Origin: Stichopus chloronotus
Taxonomy: Eukaryota > Echinodermata > Holothuroidea > Aspidochirotida > Stichopodidae
Direction of reading: 5' to 3'
DNA length: 64,000 nucleotides
Assembly: GCA_021234535.1 (NCBI GenBank)
Contig: CM037837.1
Span: 868,001-932,000 of the forward strand
In this document: positions 12,259 to 25,109 of the stretch, in pieces
Layout of the letters: each line of letters starts with the position of its first letter
Position numbering within the stretch: position 1 is the stretch's first letter
Notes under the pieces: model-generated
The model's input: the letters and a program-made list of their open reading frames with translations, nothing else
The model's database searches: none
What the model was told of the DNA's origin: nothing
Made by a program: the position numbers and the translations under genes

Positions 12259-13375
12259 ACAGAAAACTGGTAGGAACTCTGGTAGGAAAAATTATTTTGC
12301 TGATATCACGTACACTAGCTGTACGTACAATATTGTTTGTGCGTATCACATACAGTGCATTAAGTCAGTGGGCAGTATGAACACTCAATCTCATCCTCCA
12401 GGGCTTAGTTGAAAATAGCAGAGATTTCAACACGAAATGTTAAATGCAGCGTCCACTCTGTATACAGTGCTGCACAGGCCTCCGAATGTGGTAAAGCTTC
12501 TGCTGGCTTGGAGCTGAAATGAGATAGATCCCTCTCCCCCCCCCCCCCCCCTCCCGTAAAGGGAAACAGGGCGTGTAGAATACACCAACATGACATAGAA
12601 AAGAAAATAGCTTTAATCATTGCTGAACCATTCAGTCTCATCAACAAACATCTACCAAAGCTTCATCTCCTAAAACATTATGCATGTGATGAGCTTCGGA
12701 AGATGCATCATTTGAATTTTGAAAAGTTTGGGTGAACAAATTAGTGTTGAGCAACAAATAACTAAATTTCGATCTGTGAGAAACTTATTTCTTGAAAAAG
12801 GCTACTGTCTTTCCTTATTTTGAATAATCTTTCATTCTACATCCACAAACATTAGTTTAAAAAATATGGATGTTTTCTTTAAAACAGACGCCCTATTTCC
12901 CTTTGTAAGCTTAATCAAGTACAGTTTTTCGTTGAATCGTGACCAGTATGTACCTACGTACACATTTCAACAGTTTCTGAAGTAGCCTACTTACGTTACT
13001 GTTAAAAAATTTACAAATCTTTGATAATTGCACTCTCAAAACGACATCTGTATGGCACAGTGGAAATGTTGATGCAGTGAGGCCGAACTTGCTGAAGTTG
13101 TCTGAATGCACTGAAAAATTATAATACTTACAATTTCGTTGGACTGAGCAGTACAGGCTTCCCTTAGTTCCTTCTGCTCTTCATTTATGGTTAATGTGGG
13201 AGGATATTGATCTTTTCTTTTGTTAAGTCCACTTATTGTTTGGATCTACTGATTAATGGTCATCTTTAACGTAAGTTAAGGAAATGAAGGTCAGCACACT
13301 TAGCATAACTTTAAGGCTTTTATTGTTGTTCTCTTCCCCAATTCACTCAAAACAAAACAAATTCAATTGACACAG
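12259..13375. other. Non-coding stretch between two related patches
   Basis: No gene is supported. A C run lies at about 12537-12551. The segment separates two GACTC-rich patches and could be the inside or the interruption of a degraded element, which I cannot decide from one copy. Confidence 0.5.
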
Positions 13376-13474
13376 GGACTCGTGGACTCAGACTCGGGAC
13401 TAAGGACTCGAATACTAAGGACTAGGACTCGGATACCAAGGACTCGGACTCAGATCAGGTGGACTCGACTCCAG
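13376..13474 (+). repeat. GACTCGGACTC-type low-complexity patch 2
   Basis: About 100 bases of a degenerate 8-20-base unit with GGACTCG, GGACTAAGGACTCG and CGGACTCAG words in one orientation. It shares its core word with the patch at 12.1-12.26 kb. Confidence 0.55.
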
Positions 13475-16237
13475 ATAACAGTGTTTGCATCGGGCGTGCC
13501 GGGCATCCTAGTACGCGACCGACGATTTCCGAAGCCCCGTTCATTGCCATGCCCCTAGATATAAGATATTAAAAGGCAATACAAAGTGTCATATTATGGA
13601 TTCACAAAGAACTCGTGACCTACCAAGAATGTCCTACCTACTATGGAACGGTAACCCGGGTCTGATTTTGGGACCAGGTGCAAACACTGCTCAATAAATA
13701 TAAACTTCCTAAAGCCTCCTCCCCACTCCTCATTAATTCACATTCGGGAAAAATCTGTCCATGTACCCTTGTGGTAATGTCATGCATAGGACAGCTTAAT
13801 TTTGAAAAAAAATTCTTTGGAAGAAAGACTATACAGAGAATAAGAAAAATACACTCCATGACTTCCATTTATACGTAAAACATTATTCAGAAAAATTAGT
13901 GAGTAACGTGATGAATTTCTTTTGATATTCAATAATTATTTCTTATGAGTCATTTCTTTAAGTAAACGCACTCCCAAACCCTCAGAAAGAGTGACTTTTA
14001 ACATTCTGCCATTTAGTTTTCATTAATATGTAGCCACCCCATACGCAAGAATACTTTCTAGTTTGCGTACCGATAAAATAGCAAGTTTTGATTGAGGAAC
14101 ACATAGTAAAAAGCACAGTTAATTCTGCTGACAAATGTTTATGACAAAGGTTTTCCAATGGGCCTTTAACATGATATACAATACAGAAGGTCAAATGAAT
14201 GAAGTTAGGCTTAATATAAAGGAGCATAAATTCTTAAATAATTCTACGAGCAGAGGCTAGGGCCCCTCTGTGGAAGAATTTATTTGGAAGGGAATATTCA
14301 GTTCGAATAATCTGCCTGTCCACCACAAAATCTCACAGCTGTCCCTTTGACAAGGAAGTTTGTTGGCAGGTAATTGTGACGTGACGTGTGGTTTGGCTTG
14401 CAAATGTCACTGGTGGTTAAACCTGTAATCTTCCAAAAAATTAAGGAAATAGAAATAATACAAGATCTCGTTTAAAAAGTGAAAATCAACAAGGCACCCT
14501 CTGATCGGCAATTGGTGATTCAAAGCGGCAGGTCATGTTTAGAGTGAAAAGGGAACCCCGAAGGAGAAAATTCTCGCGTGCATGACATATTGCCTGCATG
14601 AGATAAAAATATGTTTGGAGTGGGGCGCAAAAAGCACTTGGAGAATATTGAAAAGTTGAACATTTTATAACCACGCTGACAAAAATGGTTTTGCCTCAAA
14701 AATAGGTAAATCTGTTATTTCCCACAGCCTTATTTCACAATCGCTCCACAATTTTGAATTTTCAAAGGTCCCCCCCCCCTTATACCCTTCCCCCAGGACT
14801 GAGATCAGTGGCGCATTATGTCAAAAGCATAATCCATGTGGCGCTTCAGCAAAATTTCATGGAGGAAGCCTGGTATAGACAACGTCATGAAGGATACGTT
14901 ACTACTATACTTGTCACAATTATGTGGAATACGTGAATCCAACAGTATTTAAACAACACGTTCAATGAAGATGAAGAGAACAATTATAGACAGAATATGG
15001 AAATATTAATAACCCTTTTCCCCAATCTCGATTCACGCAAAGAATTGTGGAATGCAAGGGAGATAAACAAACCACGCTCGGCTTTAAATGGCGCAAAAAT
15101 ACACACACTTTTAGACAGACTATGACACAATTTTTTAGGCAAGAAAAAAGGCGGTTTATGTGCCGCTCAGGATACAGAATCGTACGTGTGAACCCTCTGT
15201 ATATTAGCAGTTTGTCTACAAAAGGAGGATTTGAGTATGTTCTAAAATAAACTCATTCTTTTGGCTCCTGTCGTAGATACGGGAGCGTGTTTATTTATTT
15301 TGAGATTTTGAACATGTGCTCAGTCGAGATTGCCAAAATGCTTAGAAGTCTTGACATCATTTCTAGCGTGTATTATCAGTATTTGTTTTATTCTTGCAAT
15401 GGGCCCGGCAACAGTTAAGTTGATCGCCTTGCCACGGTCTTCACAGTATGTGACATATCATGCTTAGTTTCGATTACAAGCAACAACTACTTGCAGAGAG
15501 CGCATGCGCTGTGCTGTATTTAAATGGAAAGATTGTTGTAACAGGAGCTCCAGGTTTCCCCCAATGAAACAGAAGAGGGGAGGGGGGTGACGATGGCTTG
15601 TGAGTCAGTGATGACGGGAGTCTAAGGGGAGGGGGTGTCCACCTACCCTTTGCAAAATATTTGCTCACGTAGGGTGTTCTAAATGCTTGAGAACGACAGC
15701 AATATGCATACGTTATTTCGTTGGTATGCTGAACTTAGCGTATAATCCAAACAATGACACGTCCATGTTACCAGCAAATCTCTTAATTTGCGTTCAGCGG
15801 AGAAATTTATTCAATCGCAACGAAAGAAAGTGTTTACAGTTCGACGTGTATGGCACCTAATAATTTCATTTCCGTTTTCAGTTACTTCCATGAGCGCAAC
15901 TCACTTGCATTTGCAACGACCCCTTCATATGCATGGCCACACTGTAACAATTAATTTCAATTATGTTTCACTTAAGTAAAATGCAATTTATCTAAAGTGA
16001 AATAGGTTGTAGGGCTATGTGTAGTATGCTTAAGTGAAATTGTATTTAGCTTAAATGAAATTGTACTTGCACTTTTGGCTAGCTTGGTTACCTACGTCTT
16101 GTTGCAAACTGTTGAGTGAAAAAACTCCAAGTTGGTCCAAAAATTACCGTTCTTATAGGCAAAACGTTACCCAACAGTAGGTAACTTTTAAGTAGGTGAC
16201 TCGGGTATTTTTTACCCCTCTAAAAAGAAAGAAGTTT
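13475..16237. other. Non-coding stretch, no gene supported
   Basis: AT-rich sequence. A C-rich segment near 14769-14796 (poly-C, TTATACCCT, then CCAGGAC) resembles the right part of the 35.5-35.8 kb repeat. Frames near 14.5, 15.05 and 15.5-15.7 kb are short and lack motifs. Confidence 0.55.
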
Positions 16238-16345
16238 TTGTGCGCTCCACGCCAACTGATGGTGGCGCTTCGCATAGATAGTTGTGCCTGCATTCACTCC
16301 CCCCCCCCCCCCCCCTCTCTCCAATGTCTTTGATGGGTATTTCTT
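16238..16345 (+). repeat. Dispersed repeat B, copy 2
   Basis: This copy carries TGCGCTCCACGCC, TGATGGTGGCGCTTCGC, ATAGATAGTTGTGCC and then a long C run near 16300-16315. It matches the copy near 2770 and, more weakly, the one near 35500. No TIRs are visible. Confidence 0.5.
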
Positions 16346-17596
16346 TTATGCAGCACCCCTAAAAATACTGCTGTAACATTTCTTTCTGGGTTATTTGGCT
16401 TAAAACATCTGGAGCTGCCAGTAAGGAACTCCGAGGATTGTCACCTTGCCTCCTGTTTCATAACCCATATAACATCATAACACATTGGTCGAAAAAGTCC
16501 CATAACTCATTAACTCATGCACTACTAGATTTATTGCCCGGACTGCTCTTTATGGGAGGAGATGGTGACAAAAAGCATTTTATCGTAAGATCAGGGGTGT
16601 TAGTGAGAAAAATAAAGTAATGAGCACTTCTTGCTCTCTTTCCTTCACTGGAATCTCCGATTCTGACGCAATCAACAAGCATTGCTGATAGAAAGAGGTT
16701 CTGCATGTGTGTGTGTCTGTGGTGGTGGCCGGGGGGGGGGGGGCTATAAATTTAAGGTCAATATTTGGATGTAAGACGGAGGACGAAAAGTGGAAATTAA
16801 TTATAAAGCGTTCATGTAACATTTCTTTTAAGTTTTGAAAAAATAAAAGACTACAAAAATCCAGAGTATGGCGATGTCTTCTAACGAAGTGATTGACCAA
16901 TCAAACAGATCTTTAACATCAGATTTTAAAAGGCTGTCTCGTTCAAAACTGTCGGAAGTGAAATGAAGTGAATGACAAACAGGTGGAATATTTTTAATCT
17001 TCTAACTCACTCCTATACCCCCCCCCCCTCCCCCTAGTCCTTCCTCACATCAGAGTGTGAAGAGACTTTCACCACTGATAACCCCATCTACACAATCACA
17101 TCAAAAGTAAATTGTTTGAGGAATGTCAGAGAGGGCTCTTTTATAGATACGACGACAATGAAAAAGTTTTTTCTCCTTTTATATTTGAATGCGAGTCAAA
17201 TTAGTTGGCCTGATTCTTTAAATGAGACGGAAATCATGGTGAGTTAGAGATCTACTTAAAAATTAAAGTGGTAGGCATAGTTTGGGGTAAACACTAAAAG
17301 GATTATTTGTCATTTCTCATCTTTTTAGAACACTGTCATTATTTTCCCTCGTTGGAAACGCTGTACCGCTACACTTAAATAAATAGTGTGCAATACAAAT
17401 GGAGATAATATAGCATTCCGTGAAATCTGTCATATCATAATTCACCGGACTTAAGGAAACTCATGTCAAGGCCTTCCCTGTTTAATTTTTTTCACCATGT
17501 AGTCCCTTGGCCTATCAATAGGCCTAAATTATTTGTGCTGTGGAGTTCTCTGTCCTTAAGAATATTAGTCCGGTACTTGTATGGAGACCCTTCAAG
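16346..17596. other. Non-coding stretch, no gene supported
   Basis: AT-rich sequence with a G run near 16731-16743 beside a GTGTGTGT word and a C run near 17020-17033. The minus-strand frame at 16580-16900 spans the G run and reads as low complexity. Confidence 0.55.
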
Positions 17597-17716
17597 ATGG
17601 CGATGTATTGCAGTCCTCTTAGGGAATTGTTTTTGAACACCTCAGCAGAATTCGACGAAAATGGAAAGCTAATTAATGAAGGCTATCAAACTTTACAGGT
17701 GTTCAAAATATGCTGA
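17597..17716 (+). CDS. Short ORF with good start context, possible first coding exon
   Basis: The ATG lies in CAAGATGGCGATG, a strong animal start context with a purine at -3 and G at +4. The frame runs 39 codons to TGA and begins MAMYCSPLRELFLN, followed by the acidic, hydrophilic stretch EFDENGKLINEG, which looks more protein-like than most frames in this window. It is too short to be a typical whole gene. A CAG/GTGTTC at 17698/17699 would keep frame but is a poor donor, and a better GTAAGA donor at 17750 lies after the stop. It may be a first exon, an upstream ORF of a longer transcript, or chance. I recognise no family. Confidence 0.25.
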   Translation: MAMYCSPLRELFLNTSAEFDENGKLINEGYQTLQVFKIC

Positions 17717-17971
17717 AGAAACTTTCACCCTACACAATTCTGATTTTAGGTAAGATTACTCTACGTCAGAAGAATTGCCACTGACAGTATACTGTGCTGT
17801 TGTTGCGTAGATTTACGTACATTTAGATTTCTCTTTTGGCAGGTATAGGCCCTAGGCGCGGCGTATGTAACCTTAGATCAACGAACTTCAAATCGAACAT
17901 AATTCCACTAGTAGGCCTAGTACTAGTAATACTGTATTAGTCATTGTTTTGTGTAAGATGTGGCAGACTGA
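17717..17971. other. Non-coding stretch downstream of the short ORF
   Basis: Contains TTCTGATTTTAG followed by GTAAGA near 17749, a sequence that could serve as either a 3' or a 5' splice site. Nothing else stands out. Confidence 0.4.
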
Positions 17972-18140
17972 AAACACACTGTCGATCTACAGTTCTATTG
18001 TATTCATCCGCCGGTGATTGACCGAGGTTTTAACCAGTTGGGTTATCAGCGATTTTATCAGCCATTAACTCAAAGTCACTTGACTGAAATGGGCCAATAA
18101 GAGTTGAGGATTCGTTCCAAGTATGTATGAACACGCGTTG
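17972..18140 (+). repeat. Dispersed repeat A, copy 1
   Basis: This segment matches 27458-27612 over about 160 bases. The shared words, in order, are AAAACAC.CTGTC, TATTGTATTCATCCG, TTTTATCAG, a GTCAC.TGACTGA, GGCCAATA.GAGTTGAGG, TTC.TCC.A and GTATGTATGAA. The copies differ by scattered substitutions and small indels, so this is an old dispersed repeat. No coding frame or terminal repeat is apparent. Confidence 0.7.
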
Positions 18141-20316
18141 TTATTCATATACCTATATGTGTAAGGTTACATGTGCGCATAGATCGAATGGCAGAGACAC
18201 AACGTAGGTAACGTTTTATACGTAGTAGCTTGCCCTTCACGAGGGCGCTTCATTGTATCATTATCATCTAATTCTGCTTTAAATAAAAAGAGCGTTTTTA
18301 ATCCCCTCTTTTCTTTCTTTTTTTCCCTTCTTTTTCAATGAAAGTCTACTTAGAAACTCTTCTTTTTTCAATGTACAGAGCCAAGTTAATATAGCCACTG
18401 AAGTCTCGGTAAGATGGTTTTATTCGTCTTGGAGAGGCAGTTTTGTGGTATCTTTAAAAATCCATTTTACTTTCAGAGATGATAAAATGTTTCATTGACT
18501 TTCTTTGCTTGGTAAGCATTCTGCACTTCCACTCGCAATTCTTTTACTTTTGTTGCCGTAAAAAATTGGTTCTTTGAATAAGCAATATAGCTCATTCAAT
18601 ATTTTCTGTTCGAAAAGCCAAAAATCTAAGACAACTTAGTTCAGGAGAAGAGAAGATGAGGGATAAAAATTGATGGAACGACCCGTAAAGCTGCCGTCCT
18701 GTGGCATTTGTGGATAAGTCGCTGTCATTTAAAATCAGTAGGAGTATCAATTTAAAGGTGTACCCGTAACTTTTACTCAATGTCTCGTTTGCAATATCAT
18801 TGAGGGGGCTTCCTTCTTTTCTGTCCATTTTCTCTCTTATCTTGTCTTTTATCGGTTCTGTAGGAAAATGATCAGACCCCTCCGTCTTTTGAAAATTCGA
18901 TGGGTTCCATCCAGTAAGAAGTATAATCTTCCCAATAAATTCGAGAGGAAAATGGAGAGGAAGAGGCGAGGAAATGAGACCGTTTATTGGCAGTGATTGA
19001 ATGAAGCACGAGGGCCTACTACATCAATTTTCCGTTTTCCCTTTGCTTTGTAAGCTTATTAGATTCTGTTTTCATAAAATTTCAATTTCGAGGTAATCAT
19101 TCCACAGTTGATAAATTATCACTCTCCTCCAGCATCGTGCTTCTTACTATTCAAACCAAATTAAATTTGAAAAAAAAATAATAAACAGTAGTATAAGACA
19201 AACGAAAACGTGTGGTAATGACAAGTATAATGTCTGCTCCATTTATCCATGGCATTTTAATATGCTTACATGACGGATCGCTGTAGACTGTAATAAAATA
19301 TTATATTAAAATTCATGTTCAAATCTCGTGATTTCCTTTCTTCGAGGAATAAAGAAAACTTAATTCCCATAAACAATTTGTTTTTTGCATGCAAATTATC
19401 TTCTTCTTTTTTCGTTTTACTACGTCATCAATTTTAATGGATTACCACGTAATCTGTTAAAATTATCCACGTTTATAACGTGAAGACATTAAAGATATTA
19501 AAAAAAGAGGAAAAAGGTTTCTTATAAATATGATGATCACAATCTGCCTTGTCGACAATCGTAACTATTTGATACTCAGCCATCTCCTACTGCTTCCATA
19601 AAACTTTTAAAAGGGAAGATAATAAATTTAATAGGTTAATTGTCTGCACGGTCGGGTTTCCTTACAAATCTGCTATCAGCATCTTTCTACTTTACTGGTT
19701 TACTACAAACTATCTATGGGTGTCTAAAATTTCAACATATAATCTCTATATCGATAGAAATGTCAGCTTTCGGATTTTCATTTTTCTTTTGACTGATCCC
19801 TGTTTTTTTTTACCTCTCTCTTTCTCTTTCTTCCTTAATTTTGTTGGTGGCGTCAGGTCCCAGCTTTGCGAATGTAGCTTCTTTTAGGATCCCCTACGTT
19901 TATCTGAAAGTTGTTGGTCATACGTAACATACTTTTACATATATACAAACTCAAAAGGATACCACAGTCTTCCACGTTCTTTGCCTGTCAGATTTTTGTC
20001 ACCTTATCCTATGTGTTATCGGAAAATTGGTTTTTTTTGTACAGGAAAATGCTTAAGTGTTTAATTTTAGCATTTTCAGTTGTTTGTCTAACCAACAATT
20101 AACACATGACGGTAAATGGTCGATGTTGTCCTCTCCAAAGCAATGTTGTCTTATCCAAAAAAAAAAATGTTTTGAATACATTTCCTATTCTATTTTGTTT
20201 ATGTAAGGGTGGGGGAATCTGTACCATGGAACTACATCAGTTTGTGTGGTGCTGAAGTGTATGCAATCTGCCAGTATTATCTATTCAGTTCAGTACAGAC
20301 ATTTTAAATAAATTAC
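18141..20316. other. Non-coding stretch, no gene supported
   Basis: AT-rich sequence with T- and C/T-rich tracts near 18300-18330 and 19800-19840. The minus-strand frame at 18592-18828 and the plus-strand frame at 19911-20102 show no motif. Confidence 0.55.
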
Positions 20317-20392
20317 ATCTCAGTTAAATTGTGTCTCAGTTGATTATGTCTCAGTTAATGTGTTAATGTGTCTCAGTTAATGTGACGTCACA
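20317..20392 (+). repeat. Short degenerate tandem repeat of (T)CTCAGTTAAT with a CRE palindrome
   Basis: The word CTCAGTT recurs four times within about 70 bases, twice extended to TGTCTCAGTTAATGTG. It ends in the perfect 8-base CRE/ATF palindrome TGACGTCA at 20383-20390. A second TGACGTCA occurs at about 20557. No promoter or start is visible here. Confidence 0.5.
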
Positions 20393-20983
20393 GTGATACT
20401 GTGAAGCGCCCTCCTTTAGCCAAGCTAGTCTTCTAAATGTCACACGGGCTCATCTGCACGTGCGGTGTCTCTGTCATTTGATTTACACGCCCATAGCCTA
20501 GCTAAATGTACTGTTCGTTTGTTTCACTTAAAGAGGGCCCCTTGCTTGTTGTTATGTGACGTCAGTGTATTGACTTGTCTGCAAAAATATTGGATCCCCC
20601 CAAAACGTCTTTTTAGAGGCTCGTTGATTTGGTTAACAAAATTCATGTTATATTGTTACACCTGTCGAGTGCAGTACTCATTGGTTGATGTTTAATGGTC
20701 AAACTTAGACATTCTGAACATCTGACACATAAATGGAACAGCAATAAAAGTGTAATTTACGATCAAAATTACATATTTGCAAATCTACGACCAGACACTT
20801 TTTCTCATCATTTTTCACATTAACCATGAGACAACTCATCTTCCTCAAACTACAATTCATCACATTTTCATTAACTGAAAGGATACTTTACTAATGAGGC
20901 TAATTAGAATTACTGGCATGCAATGATTGGTTTCCTTCCAGCTTTGCACAAATTAACGATCTCAGGTCATTGAGCCCCTCCTT

Positions 20984-21340
20984 TAATCGACAGAAGATCC
21001 AGTTCAGAGTTGATTGCTTCTTCTTATTGATGAGCTCACAGCTAATTAAAATTTGGATTAAAACTACAATTTCCGCTGTATATATGAGACCTATTGAGGT
21101 GCAAAAAGAGCCGTAAAGATGTTTCATGAGAAGATTTAAAAGTAGCAACTCACTTTTCTGCAAACGTTTTGGAACCCAACATCTATCTCCCCACCAAAAA
21201 CAAATCCTGTAATCGACAGGGGACACAGTTCACATTTGACTTCTTTCCTAAAAGGGCTGTCAGCTAATTCCAATTTGAGTTCAAACTGGAATTTTACAAT
21301 TTGACTAAGAGTACTTTGAGTCTTTCACCAAGGAATGCCA
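20984..21340. repeat. Old tandem duplication, period about 225 bp
   Basis: AATCGACAG at 20985 and at 21211 each open a similar stretch: a CAGTTCA, TTGA, a C/T-rich run, CAGCTAATT, an AATTTG, then an AATTT. The two copies are strongly diverged. A 108-codon minus-strand frame at 20900-21226 lies on the first copy but is not preserved in the second, so it is not supported as a gene. Confidence 0.5.
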
Positions 21341-24300
21341 GTCGCTGTATAATGAAATATTATGTTAGTATACATTCAACTTGCTCTTGGATAACTAATC
21401 ACAAAGTTGCCATTTTCAGAGAAACTGTTGGTCATTTGTAATGTTTCACGTAGTGAGTTTCATTCCCAACTGTACTTTTAGGAAATTTCTCTAATACAGA
21501 GGATATATTTGTAAGTCTACAGACAATACCAGTCTTCTCTTCAAAGCGAACAGTTTCTTCACATCCTCTTATCCAAGACTTATTGACGAGAGGGGTCGTC
21601 CATTGACGTCTGCCCAACGTAGTGGGTAATTTTTACATGGTTTTTTTTTTCGTTGTAGGATCTCCCTCATTGGCTGTCACTTGTCTTTGCTGATGATTTA
21701 ATTAACATCGACTAATCATTCATATCTTGTCATCCGTGCAACTTGACCTAATTCTGTACACAACTTGTGATTCGAGTGAAACAATTTTAATTTGATTCGA
21801 ATCATTTCATCAGGTTTTTTTTTTTTTCTTCATTGTCTTCGAGAAATTGATGTGTGTAACGTTTTACTGACAACACACCGAGAGATGAGATTCGTCATCC
21901 GTAAAATATCAACTTGTTTGACAACCTCTGACCAATATTCCCCCTGATGAGTTAAAACAAGAAACAGGAAAGCAATGTACGTAAAAACAGCTCGCAATGT
22001 AGACAATACTAAGTTGATTGTTTGTGTGCGCATCATTGCCCCAACTCCCTCGGCCGTCGTATGCGTGACAACTTCACAGCCGAGAAATGTAAAAGAACAT
22101 TTTGTCATTACCGTAACCAGGGTAGGACGTCGTCTGGGTGGGTGGCATCAAAGTGCAAACGAAGGGTAAGTAGTGACAAATGGAATTGACAACGGTTGTC
22201 ACTCGTGTGTGTGTGAGCGATAACGAATGAGAGATTTCACTCGCCGTTGAAGTGTGTTTACTCCCTGTACAACTGTACACAGCATTCCATCCACATGTAG
22301 CTAGGTATAGATATACTTACAGCGAAGATGAAATTAATTAGATATTAGATTGGAAAGCTCCCTGGAACGGAAGTGACTGAGGAGATGTACCTCAGACGAG
22401 AGAGGAGGGTAGAGGGGGTAGCAGTTGATGTACAGTTTTTTAATATTTTTTTAAATAACAGAAAAGCTGCTACTGGTTATCCTTATAATCAACGAAAGGA
22501 AGGGACCCAAGCGAATCGATAAGAGCCAGAGAGGATATGGTTCGGTCTTGAGACTGTGAACGGGGATTGTGTCCTGGCAAAGTTTGAGCTTAAGTTTATT
22601 TTCAGAGTTGCGAAAGAGTTATTTTTGTAAAAGTGTTTACGAAATTAATCTGTTCTAGATGTCATACTGTCAACTTGAATATTACGGGCAAGTAGAAAGG
22701 GGGAAGAGGAGCCCCCCTCCTGAGAAAATTTCGTCTCTTAAAATTTCTCCTGGTGAATAAAATATTAAAAATATGTCACATGGGACAATAGACCTGTCTC
22801 TCCTATTCTCTTTTCGGACCCCCCCCCCCCTTCCCACCCACAGGATCTGACCTTGCGAAGGACCCAGCAAGATTACCTCCCAAGTTTAGCTCCCTACTTG
22901 TCGCGTCTCTGTGTAAACCGATTTGACGCGAAAAACTTGTACATGACATATGTTTGTCAAGTATAATTTATTCGTCTATCAAGGGACTGATGTCAGCTCA
23001 GCCAGTTCATTTCTAGATACCTGTATCGTGTTAGCAGGCTTACTGTGGAGGCGATTCGGCAGACCAACCTTTTGAGCATCCAAACTCACCAGACAACATA
23101 ATAAGTTTTAAATCCATTTTAAAGGACTAATTTACCCCACGTTCATGTAGTCATTCCATTGTTTTCAACTATTGAACTGCGTTGCAAATGTGCACCATCG
23201 GACGTATATACGTACCAGCATGTAGCCCAGAGGAAGTACATGATTGGATGCTTGGGGGTCCACAAACTAGGAAGTCCATGCCAATAAAAATCCTAGAAAG
23301 TTGATACGACAATCCTTACGCAGACAAGCTCATGACATTTCATGACGTCACCAGTAATTGGCGAAACTAGAGCAGCAGCACAGAGGAACTGATATTGCAA
23401 GTTTACAGTGGTCTGGGTATCACTTTTAACATTTTACGAGTAAACGCCAAAAACGTGTGAAATTATATTAAGTCGTATTAGAGGTGGCTGATGTCGTTGC
23501 TGGCGGCGAAAAACTGTTTCTTCCTTTTAATAGATAAAAATCTACCCTTGTCAAGAATAGTTTGACGAAACCAGATTATGTATTAATTTTTCTTCTCTTT
23601 TTTTCTTTTGGTTAAAGTTCATGAAACAGAACAACAGAGTGAACTAGATTCGTTGAAAGCTAGATTGATCAGGAAAGAAGGAAAAAGAAGAAGAAAAGTA
23701 GAATGAAAAAAAAAGGAATTTTGAGTAGTCTTGTTATTAAACAGTCAGTCTCGCTATAAAGTTAAGGCCAAAGAGTAATAATTAAAAGAAGAGAATTTTG
23801 TGCAAAATCTAAAAAAAAAAAAACCCAAACAAAGCATAAAAAAGTCAATGGTACATTAAAAACGAAAAGTACCATGTAAACTAGAACTGCATTTGCCTAC
23901 AGATACGCAGAATTGTAGTGCGTGGTAGGCAAGTCCTTGTTGTTGGGAGTGAGCCAGTATTCGTGGATCTTCTTTTTGGGAAAGGAGTGCCGTTTCCTGT
24001 TGGCCCCTTTCCCAATCCGTTTTCTTTTTAATATCATACTGGACGAAACAAAAATTCCACTGGATCTCTCTCATAACGTTATCGTTACTACATGTCGTAT
24101 AAGACTTTACTGCTCTGCGTTATAAAGAGTAGTCTAGTATTGATGTGTATTTCTTAAAACTGGCTTTCTATTTCACCACTGAAATGGAACATAAGAGTAG
24201 GACATGATTCTGTACAAGAACGTCATGTTATACCCACTAAAAGGCGGAGAAGCAGTACACGATTCTGTGACACCATATTAAACACAATGGCGATGGCTCT

Positions 24301-24564
24301 GTACTGCACACCAATTTGGAAACAACGATTGATACTCCAGGTTTATCACCTCATTGGGAAAGGCCGAACCACATTTCATGACTTTTTCTGGAAAAATATC
24401 GGCAGGGCTCTCTCATCACTTTAAATTCTTAAAACGTTCTTGCAGTTGTGGAATTTGCTTTTCCTCGGTAGATTTTGGAATGAAGACGGCCGTAGCTGTA
24501 AATGCTTAAGTAGAAAGCATTACAAATTTGACAATATTAGAATTACAAATACGTTTACAAAACA
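21341..24564. other. Mostly non-coding stretch
   Basis: The region 21.97-22.17 kb is locally more GC-rich and open on both strands. On the plus strand the frame from 21975 reaches a GGGTAAGT donor at about 22166, but no feature selects it over the overlapping minus-strand frame at 21830-22108. C and G runs occur at 22711-22718 and 22817-22829. A 45-codon frame starting ATGGCGATG at 24287 ends at 24424 without a usable donor. Confidence 0.45.
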
Positions 24565-25065
24565 GTGAACATAAAACGATAGGCTTCGATAGTCTTAGAT
24601 TAGCGATATCATTAAAAGCATTTACAAATGATTTCTTATTTTCAAAAGTTTCAACATTTTATGTAACTTAGGTATAGTATAAAATGTACCAGGAGTGGGT
24701 GACGGTGGAGTAAATAAATTTACTTTATCAGCTAAGTCAGAGGAAAAATTATCAGTCAAACTTTGTAGTTCTTCAGAGAACATGGATTAGAGGAAAACTT
24801 CTTGTAAAAATTTGATTAGTCGAGATTCCGCCTCATCAATGTAATCGACTGTAATTACGAAAATAAACCATTACTTTCGTTATTGTTTGTAAATATATGT
24901 ACATTAAGTGTAGGTTGAGATTGCAACAACCACTACGGTTCCTCTTTAATACAGTAACAGCATTTCCCTTGTCCACTTTCCTTGTAGTGATGTTGTGTTT
25001 AGATTTAAGGGATATGATGTCAGCTTTATCATCTCGTGGAAGGTTTTGCTTTGTGTTGTAAGTTC
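24565..25065 (-). pseudogene. Penelope-like element reverse transcriptase, N-terminal part, degraded
   Basis: On the minus strand two diagnostic pieces lie in the right order. At about 25040-24950 a frame reads LPRDDKADIISLKS and then a KVDKGNAVTVL, the place where Penelope-like elements have the conserved I-x-K-x-ADKG-xAVVVxD block before the palm. At 24783-24655 an open frame of some 43 codons ends in TPGTFYTIPKLHK, corresponding to the R-x-x-F-Y-x-LPK-I-HK motif of the same family. Between and after them are stops and frame changes, so this is a dead copy. The palm catalytic motifs and the GIY-YIG nuclease end are not recognisable; the segment may extend poorly to 24450. Its upstream edge is close to the start of the neighbouring LINE fragment. 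Confidence 0.7.
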
Positions 25066-25109
25066 CTATCTATCTACAAGCTCTTTTTTAATTCACTTGT
25101 AATGTCAAC

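Noticed and set aside
21830..22169. Overlapping frames on both strands in a GC-richer patch, the plus one ending at GGGTAAGT
   Set aside because: The two strands contradict each other and neither shows a motif, so no choice can be supported.
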